Origin: Nitrososphaera sp. UBA210
GTDB taxonomy: Archaea > Thermoproteota > Nitrososphaeria > Nitrososphaerales > Nitrososphaeraceae
DNA: 28,211 nt
Assembly (NCBI GenBank): GCA_002494895.1
Contig: DADA01000071.1
Span: 1 to 28,211 of the forward strand
Direction of reading: 5' to 3'
Part shown: piece by piece, positions 23,324 to 28,211 of the stretch
Numbering within the stretch: the stretch's first letter is position 1
How the letters are laid out: the number at the start of each line of letters is the position of its first letter
Translations under genes and position numbers: made by a program
Notes under the pieces: generated by a model
Told to the model about the DNA's origin: nothing
Database searches by the model: none
The model's input: the letters and a program-made list of their open reading frames with translations, nothing else

Positions 23324-23915
23324 CAAGTGGAACATTCTCTTCATGGACGATGATGTAGAATCTGCGAGATCCATTATCTTGAATCTAAAAAACGAATTCA
23401 ATATAGATCATTACCTTTCAGCCAAGAAGGTTCTCAAGGCGATTGGAGGTGGAAAGGTGTACGAATTGCTCCTACTGGATTATGATATGGCGGCCGATGG
23501 AACTGGAATAGAGGTGCTCGCGGAGATCAAGAAGAACATCTACTATATCCCTGCAATCATGATAAGTGCGGTTGTATATAGTGACACGCAGGTACAGGAG
23601 GCCATGAACGCGGGCTTTGCAAAATATTTTGCAAAGCATGACCCTCATCTTATAACAAAGCTGAGGGGAGCGATAATAGAACTTGTGGCACAAAGTCTAG
23701 ATCCGGTATCTGCACTTGAAAAGTGGATTAGATCAAAGCCTGGCAGAGAGGGCGAACACGTATCACTCGGCAGCAGATCATGCACTATTGGATATATACT
23801 CGATAAGCTGAAGAAGAATAAGGATATCGAGGCAAATCAGAGGATGATACTCGTCAGATGCATGCTGGACTACCTTGTCGCTGAGAGTACGGTCAGTGGT
23901 GATGGATATACATGA
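23310..23915 (+). CDS. Response-regulator receiver protein with novel C-terminal helical domain
   Basis: This 201-residue protein starts at a TTG 14 bp inside the preceding gene. The receiver domain (1-125) has acidic D13/D14, phospho-acceptor D57 (LLLLDYDM), S86 and K109, all key residues of CheY-like domains. It is followed by about 70 residues of predicted helices (SALEKWIRSKPGRE to LDYLVAEST) that do not look like a winged helix or any output domain I know. The lack of a DNA-binding output and the position between two ATPase genes suggest that it signals to the proteins of the same operon. Its stop overlaps the next start (ATGA). Confidence 0.88.
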   Translation: MPQNNKWNILFMDDDVESARSIILNLKNEFNIDHYLSAKKVLKAIGGGKVYELLLLDYDMAADGTGIEVLAEIKKNIYYIPAIMISAVVYSDTQVQEAMNAGFAKYFAKHDPHLITKLRGAIIELVAQSLDPVSALEKWIRSKPGREGEHVSLGSRSCTIGYILDKLKKNKDIEANQRMILVRCMLDYLVAESTVSGDGYT

Positions 23916-25828
23916 AAGCAAGCAGGCACCGTAGCCAAGGTATCGCCGTTGCGGTAGAAAAGTACCTCGATCTAAAAGAACCACGGGTAAACTGGAGTCA
24001 AGCAACTAAGGTTGTTTTGGATCAGTATGACGGCATTCTGGATGCTGTACAGAAGGAAGCTGTACAAAATGCTCACGACGCCATGTCAGGTCCTGTGACG
24101 AATTGGAGGACAGAAATACGTTATCTTCCGGATGAACAAAAACTTGAGATCGAGGACTTTGGTACTACCGGGATAGTGCAATGGGAGTACTACAAGAGCC
24201 TCTGGTTTTCTGAAAAGGCGTTTCAGAAGGGGAAGGGTGGCAGCAGAGGTCAGGGTAAATTTGTCTTGGTGGCAGCAGGCCAGTACATGATCACAGAAAC
24301 GGTAGTGAAGGGCAAGTACAGGATATTATACACAGATCGAAATGCGCGATATGACGATAATGAAAATAATGTGCTAAAGGTTGTAAAGAGAAAGCTTCAC
24401 CACCCGGGTACCCTTATAACAGTCTATGGGCTAAGACCTGATTTTCAGAATGATTTCGCAGACTACAACGGTATGATACGATATATTCAGCTTGCCTGGT
24501 GGAAAATCATACAGGACGAGAACGCAAAGATCTCCTATAGGGTGGGCGACAGAATTTATCAGATTCCTCCGCTTAGGAAACCTCCCTTTACAGTCCAGAA
24601 GAAGTTTGCTGACATATCTGTGCAATATGTGGCAAAGGATAGTGACGGAAAGCCAGTCGAAAAGAAAGGTACGGTCACTGACATTAACTTGTACTATAAT
24701 AAGGGAAGTGATGTTCCGGCCGAATTCAGAGGGAAAATAGCAATAACTGTTAATGGGCAGACGATAGAATGGTGGGAGCCATCAATACCACCTCCACACA
24801 ACAACCGTTTCTTTGGGACACTTGAAGCTGAGTATTTACGTGAGGCAGAGCAGCCAAACCATTCAAAATTCATGCGGGACCATGATGCTTGGAAGGTCAC
24901 AAGGAAACACCTAGATGACCTGGTACAGCAGTTCTTAAAACCAATGTATGAAAAAGAAACATCGGTTGACAAGCAGTCCCTTCGTGAGGCGATCATGGCA
25001 GAAGAGCTTCTTAATAGAGCCTTTCTCGAGGGCTTTGCAGACATAGATCCTCTTGGTGATGTTCCCAAGCAGAGCAGAAACAGAGAAAAGTACACGGACG
25101 TTTACATACGGTATCTTTTATTAGATCACAGAGAGTACCGGTTAGGAGATACCGTGCTTGCCAAGACTGTTGTTGCAAATTCACAGCAGGATAAGAGAGA
25201 GAACTACAGCGTTCAGTTTACGGTCATCGATCCCAATGGCTCGAAAATATGTGATACCGAGCATACCGGACTTACATTCAAAGGTAAAGTTGAGAAAGAG
25301 TTTGAATTCAAATGTGAATTGGCAAATGATTCGGCGAAGGGGATCTACGTTGCAGCTCTACATGTTAAGAACGCTAAAGGTGCGGTAGTACATCAAAATA
25401 CTAAGAGGTTTGATGTCGAACCTGACCAGCCAATACAAGATGAGAAGAAGCTTAAAGACCTTGGACAAGAGAAAAAGAAGGACAGCAAGAAAGTGCCCAT
25501 CAGGGTCAACTTGAAGCTTGGAGTGTTCGATGATGGAAGGCTTGTCAGATACTTTCCACCACCCACGAACGTGATATACGTCAACTATAAGCATGGGACC
25601 ATAGAGTACATCAGAAGGAACGCAGCGAAAGCGCTAGTCTATCATCTTGTTGTAGCTGCAGGTGAAGAACTGATCAGGTTGAAGTATCGGGGCCTAATCG
25701 ACACTACGGAAGAGAGCGGAGAAGAGCTTTCTTCGGAAAAAATCAAGCAGACGCTTGATGAAATCATCACTAGGAGTCACGAGCTCGGCAGGTGGACGGG
25801 TATGAAACTTCTGGCGATCAGCAGATGA
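23912..25828 (+). CDS. GHKL ATPase (MORC-like) with beta-sandwich C-terminal region
   Basis: This 638-residue protein starts with ATGA overlapping the receiver gene stop. The Bergerat-fold ATPase is at the N-terminus: E49 and N53-AHDA, D82-FGTTG, and GKGGSRGQGKF (107-117). A middle domain follows. From about residue 395 there is a beta-rich segment (YRLGDTVLAKTVVANS, YSVQFTVIDPNG, KGIYVAALHV) resembling an Ig/CARDB-like sandwich, then a charged linker and a final helical region. MORC/MutL-like GHKL proteins are known from prokaryotic restriction-modification-type clusters, where they are thought to form ATP-gated clamps on DNA. The beta-sandwich may bind a partner. It is the second GHKL protein of the operon but clearly distinct from the first. 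Confidence 0.8.
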   Translation: MKASRHRSQGIAVAVEKYLDLKEPRVNWSQATKVVLDQYDGILDAVQKEAVQNAHDAMSGPVTNWRTEIRYLPDEQKLEIEDFGTTGIVQWEYYKSLWFSEKAFQKGKGGSRGQGKFVLVAAGQYMITETVVKGKYRILYTDRNARYDDNENNVLKVVKRKLHHPGTLITVYGLRPDFQNDFADYNGMIRYIQLAWWKIIQDENAKISYRVGDRIYQIPPLRKPPFTVQKKFADISVQYVAKDSDGKPVEKKGTVTDINLYYNKGSDVPAEFRGKIAITVNGQTIEWWEPSIPPPHNNRFFGTLEAEYLREAEQPNHSKFMRDHDAWKVTRKHLDDLVQQFLKPMYEKETSVDKQSLREAIMAEELLNRAFLEGFADIDPLGDVPKQSRNREKYTDVYIRYLLLDHREYRLGDTVLAKTVVANSQQDKRENYSVQFTVIDPNGSKICDTEHTGLTFKGKVEKEFEFKCELANDSAKGIYVAALHVKNAKGAVVHQNTKRFDVEPDQPIQDEKKLKDLGQEKKKDSKKVPIRVNLKLGVFDDGRLVRYFPPPTNVIYVNYKHGTIEYIRRNAAKALVYHLVVAAGEELIRLKYRGLIDTTEESGEELSSEKIKQTLDEIITRSHELGRWTGMKLLAISR

Positions 25829-26388
25829 AAAGAAAAATCCTGAAGGATGCCGAAGGAAACGAGGTCAGGGTTACCGAGCTCGAGTCATTTTCCAGTGTGG
25901 ACGATCTTATGGCTAATCCTGATGAATTTGTTCGCAGGGCCACACAAGAGGAAGAGGATGATAACCACATGGGAGAATTGGCTGGCATGATTACACCTCT
26001 TTATGACAAGGCTAAGGACACTGACAGGGCCACAAATTACTGGCATATAGGCAAGGTGATAAATGATTTTGAAAGTTCTCTTCCACGACGTGACAGACGT
26101 GAAAGTTGGTTAATGAAATCAAATATTCTTGAACGCTTGGGTCAGAAAATTGACAGGAAAGGCTTGTCCAAGCGACACCTTGAGGAAATGATATATTTTA
26201 ACGAGCATTGGAAAATTGAAGAAATAAATGAGAAAATTCCGTGGAGTTTCTATGCTGAGCTAGCAATCAAAGCAAATCAAATGCACAAGAATACAATACG
26301 CTCGCTTGAGCGGCTAATTCTGTCAGGAAAAATTAGAGATCACAAGAAATTAAGAAACGCAATAGAAGAATCGGCTGAACGAAGATAA
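25825..26388 (+). CDS. DUF1016 N-terminal-domain-like protein, without nuclease domain
   Basis: I prefer the ATG at 25825 (187 residues), because it overlaps the previous stop as ATGA, like the upstream junction. A GTG at 25792 would add 11 residues. After an acidic N-terminus (EEEDDNH), the segment NYWHIGKVINDFES, RLGQKIDRKGLSKRHLEEMI and FNEHWKI resembles the N-terminal domain of DUF1016/YhcG proteins. These normally continue into a PD-(D/E)XK nuclease domain, and here the chain ends instead. The domain is thought to be a DNA- or partner-binding helical module. As the last gene of the operon it may work with the DUF2130-like nuclease, which could supply the missing catalytic part. The family match is by pattern only. 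Confidence 0.6.
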   Translation: MKRKILKDAEGNEVRVTELESFSSVDDLMANPDEFVRRATQEEEDDNHMGELAGMITPLYDKAKDTDRATNYWHIGKVINDFESSLPRRDRRESWLMKSNILERLGQKIDRKGLSKRHLEEMIYFNEHWKIEEINEKIPWSFYAELAIKANQMHKNTIRSLERLILSGKIRDHKKLRNAIEESAERR

Positions 26389-26471
26389 CAAGGGTTAGAG
26401 AAGTCTCAGCATTATGCCAGTAACAATCGGCATGTGAAACACCTATGCCAGTCCGCACTCCCCTTAACAAA

Positions 26472-26843
26472 TCAGTTAGACAAAGCTCTCAGGAAACCTA
26501 GCCATCCCTTCAATAATTTTCTTCCCTTTGGAGTGATTCTATAAAGAGACGCGCGCACCTTTTTCCTGCTGTCTTTACTTCTTTGCCTGCTCGGGATATC
26601 ATTTCCCTCAACATATCCAGCTTTTTTTAGCCTATTCTCTAGCGACTCCTTGATGGTTGCTGATACCTTGTAGATCTGGCCATTGGTCTTTCTTGCAATG
26701 TATTTTGATATGTCTGTAGTTGACATTGGCTCTTCCGACTCGGCTAATGCCAGCAGGCAGATGAGGCTGTTAGACATTTGCGCACCTTCTACATGTTCGA
26801 AGTTCTTCGCTAGCAATAACCACATGTCATCAGAATCAGCCAA
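26472..26843 (-). CDS. Winged-helix transcription regulator
   Basis: This 123-residue protein starts at a TTG (26843). It has a PadR/MarR-like winged helix: MSTTDISKYIARKT as the first helices, SATIKESLENRLKKAGYV as the recognition region, a basic wing (RQRSKDSRKKVRASLYRITP) and a last helix. Its promoter contains the inverted repeat TTAGGTA/TACCTAA over the TATA region, so autorepression is likely. It sits between the defence-like operon and the integrase, both transcribed towards it or beside it, and may control maintenance of the element. Confidence 0.7.
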   Translation of the reverse strand: MADSDDMWLLLAKNFEHVEGAQMSNSLICLLALAESEEPMSTTDISKYIARKTNGQIYKVSATIKESLENRLKKAGYVEGNDIPSRQRSKDSRKKVRASLYRITPKGRKLLKGWLGFLRALSN

Positions 26844-26871
26844 TAGATAGTGGACCTAGTAAGGGAAGTTA

Positions 26872-26898
26872 TTAGGTATTATATTAGGCATTACCTAA
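26872..26898. promoter_or_regulatory. Inverted-repeat operator over the wHTH promoter
   Basis: TTAGGTA (26872-26878) and TACCTAA (26892-26898) are separated by 13 bp that include the A/T-rich TATA region and a third, direct half-site TTAGGCA (26884-26890). It is centred about 40 bp upstream of the start at 26843. A protein bound here would block TBP. Confidence 0.55.
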
Positions 26899-26916
26899 CA
26901 CCAATTCCGGTCTAGG

Positions 26917-28026
26917 CTATGCTGAAACTACTATGTATTTTTTCCACGCCTTTCCATACTGCTCTGCAAGTAAATCCAGCTCATTCAACAAATAATGCCT
27001 AGCGGATATACTCCTTGCCCGGCCTGCCAGCACCTCTGCACCCATTTCTTTCATTTCCGACCGGGCGTTCATGTTGTAGTTGAACTTGCGGAGATCCATC
27101 AGGGCGACTTCGCCATTAGTCGCTTCCTTTAGCCTCAAATGCGCAAACTTTCTAAATTCGTAATCAGCCTTTGATAGCCCTCTAAAGTCGATCCAGACCT
27201 TGGTAGGAACGATTGTAAAGTAACAATGCTTTTGGCCGACTATTCTGTTTACTACTACAGCAGAAATACCATTACTCTTGTTCACGATGTGGAGATTTTC
27301 GCAGCCACACGAGGCTAATCTTGCACATATTGGCTTGCCATGAACATACGCAATTTCTTCGCCCCTGAGCCCCGAGAATAACGCAAATCGTATTAGAATC
27401 GCCAGATCTCCGGCGAAGGTGCCCAGGATTTTCGTGATTGTGCTATCTAAATAGCCTTGATCTGCGATCCACACTTGGTCGTGCCTGCGCATCTGGCGGT
27501 TGATCTCATATCGTTCAATAATCTCCCGAATTAGCATTCTCATCTCCGGCTTTTGGTACTTGTAGTCATAATACTCTGCAAAACGTCGCATTGCATCACA
27601 AATCCAGGATCTATTTCTGCCGGACTCCGCTTTAACAATTTCAGGCTTGGTAAAGAAGAACTCTGCAAACCTCTGATAATACTTTGTCAAATCATCGCCA
27701 TATCTTCCGTACTTGTACTTGCTCCTCAGGTAGCGCCGAAAGTCTTCAATGTCTACATTCTTGTAAAAAATCGGAGTTATCTCACCAGTTAACGGATCTG
27801 TGATATTCCTTTCCTTTAGCCGCATCAACAGCCGCTCAATCTGGTCAGTTCCACCGGACGTTGACAGTTCTCCATTCAGATAGCTTCTGACGAGATCACC
27901 AAGAGTTGCGAAACCGTTGAGCTTGAATCTCTGATTTAACGCAGCTATTTCACTCTCCTTTAGCTTTACGCCCACAGTCCTAGAGCATTCTTTATGGATT
28001 TGTCTTCCTATTTGGGTATCCCGCAT
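26917..28026 (-). CDS. Archaeal tyrosine recombinase (integrase) with RHH-like N-terminus
   Basis: This 369-residue protein starts at the ATG at 28026, about 26 nt from a TATA box (leaderless). The catalytic domain holds R221 (FSGLRGEEI), R313 (MDLRKFNYN, with Met in place of the usual His of box II) and Y345 in SARHYLL. This is the archaeal/SSV-like form of the tyrosine recombinase signature. Residues 18-52 (VGVKLKESEIAALNQRF, then GFATLGDLVRSYL) look like a ribbon-helix-helix DNA-binding unit. The gene reads away from the 3' end of a tRNA about 160 bp to its right, the standard layout of an element integrated into a tRNA 3' end. It probably mediates integration and excision of the element to its left. 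Confidence 0.85.
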   Translation of the reverse strand: MRDTQIGRQIHKECSRTVGVKLKESEIAALNQRFKLNGFATLGDLVRSYLNGELSTSGGTDQIERLLMRLKERNITDPLTGEITPIFYKNVDIEDFRRYLRSKYKYGRYGDDLTKYYQRFAEFFFTKPEIVKAESGRNRSWICDAMRRFAEYYDYKYQKPEMRMLIREIIERYEINRQMRRHDQVWIADQGYLDSTITKILGTFAGDLAILIRFALFSGLRGEEIAYVHGKPICARLASCGCENLHIVNKSNGISAVVVNRIVGQKHCYFTIVPTKVWIDFRGLSKADYEFRKFAHLRLKEATNGEVALMDLRKFNYNMNARSEMKEMGAEVLAGRARSISARHYLLNELDLLAEQYGKAWKKYIVVSA

Positions 28027-28046
28027 ACCATAACAATCTTCAACGA

Positions 28047-28058
28047 ACTATAAAAGGA
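28047..28058 (-). promoter_or_regulatory. TATA box of the integrase gene
   Basis: On the minus strand the core is TTTTATAG, centred about 26 nt before the ATG at 28026. The first GTTAACC box (28064-28071) lies just upstream in the TFB-recognition region. Confidence 0.55.
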
Positions 28059-28063
28059 TTCTG

Positions 28064-28155
28064 AGTTAACCAGAGACCAGCAGCGGTTAACCAAATGACC
28101 ACGTAGTTAACCATTCCATGCTCAATGAACAACTAGGTTAACCTTTTGGTTAACC
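28064..28155. repeat. Five phased GTTAACC boxes between integrase and tRNA
   Basis: [A/G]GTTAACC occurs at 28064-28071, 28085-28092, 28105-28112, 28136-28143 and 28148-28155. Centre-to-centre spacings are 21, 20, 31 and 12 bp, close to whole DNA turns, so all boxes face one side of the helix. The core GGTTAACC is palindromic. The array lies between the integrase promoter and the tRNA 3' end and is probably the arm-type binding region of the recombinase, an excision factor, or an autoregulatory operator. Confidence 0.75.
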
Positions 28156-28177
28156 TTTGACGGAAAATGAGAGTGAG

Positions 28178-28182
28178 AAAAA
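28178..28182 (-). terminator. Oligo-T terminator of the tRNA gene
   Basis: On the minus strand TTTTT follows directly after the tRNA 3' end, the usual archaeal termination signal. It may also belong to the attachment site. Confidence 0.5.
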
Positions 28183-28211
28183 TGCGAAGTGCGGGATTCG
28201 AACCCGCGATC
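28183..28211 (-). tRNA. tRNA gene, 3' end only (T arm, acceptor strand, discriminator A)
   Basis: Read on the minus strand, the window begins inside the gene: a T arm GCGGG-TTCGAAT-CCCGC, the acceptor 3' strand ACTTCGC, and discriminator base A at 28183, with no encoded CCA. The anticodon lies beyond the window edge, so the amino acid is unknown. Its 3' end points at the integrase gene, and it is the likely integration target (attachment site). Confidence 0.9.

Overview
The window looks like a chromosome segment of a soil-type ammonia-oxidising archaeon (Thaumarchaeota/Nitrososphaeria, Nitrososphaera-like). The reasons are TATA-type boxes about 24-33 nt upstream of many start codons (leaderless or short-leader mRNAs), frequent TTG/GTG starts, a secreted protease ending in a PEF-type C-terminal sorting signal, a CARF-HTH regulator of the HFX_2341/DUF6293 family, an archaeal tyrosine recombinase beside a tRNA, and a MIG-type mismatch glycosylase. 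The assignment is an inference, because no rRNA or ribosomal protein is present.

Left third (1-12 kb), host-like and accessory. A partial NCS1-family nucleobase permease runs off the left edge (minus strand). A membrane-anchored spermidine-synthase-like protein, a large secreted HEIGH zinc metalloprotease and a secreted transglutaminase-like protein with an EF-hand-like loop are on the plus strand. Between them are small minus-strand genes: a winged-helix protein, a zinc-knuckle-like protein and an HTH/coiled-coil protein. This part also carries debris: a truncated paralogue of the zinc-knuckle gene (1221-1334), two diverged copies of an 82-83 bp hairpin repeat (1663-1745, 6741-6822), a truncated RNase J-like gene (9631-9876), and a strikingly folded non-coding stretch (9384-9499).

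Middle (11.8-16.6 kb), a CARF-controlled nuclease operon. A CARF-wHTH regulator gene is divergent from an operon of PIN nuclease, small zinc ribbon, and UvrD-like helicase fused to a RecB/AddB-like Fe-S nuclease. A near-perfect 27 bp palindrome exactly fills the gap between the two TATA boxes and is probably the CARF protein's operator. A decayed copy of the nuclease C-terminus lies downstream (16758-16820).

Right part (17.2-28.2 kb), the most interesting region: a compact modification/defence-like island next to an integrase and tRNA. A 5-cytosine DNA methyltransferase converges on a winged-helix regulator and a MIG-type T/G glycosylase (Tyr129/Asp147), suited to repairing deaminated m5C. 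From a shared promoter region a plus-strand operon with overlapping start and stop codons encodes a DUF2130-like PD-(D/E)XK protein, a protein with both an Hsp90/MORC-type GHKL ATPase and a histidine-kinase-like module, a receiver-domain protein, a second GHKL (MORC-like) ATPase, and a DUF1016_N-like protein. I propose an uncharacterised methylation-linked defence system with a two-component phosphorelay built in. The island is followed by a wHTH regulator with its own inverted-repeat operator, a tyrosine integrase with an RHH-like N-terminus, five helically phased GTTAACC boxes, and the 3' end of a tRNA gene. This arrangement is typical of an element integrated at a tRNA 3' end. I could not find the other attachment site in the window.
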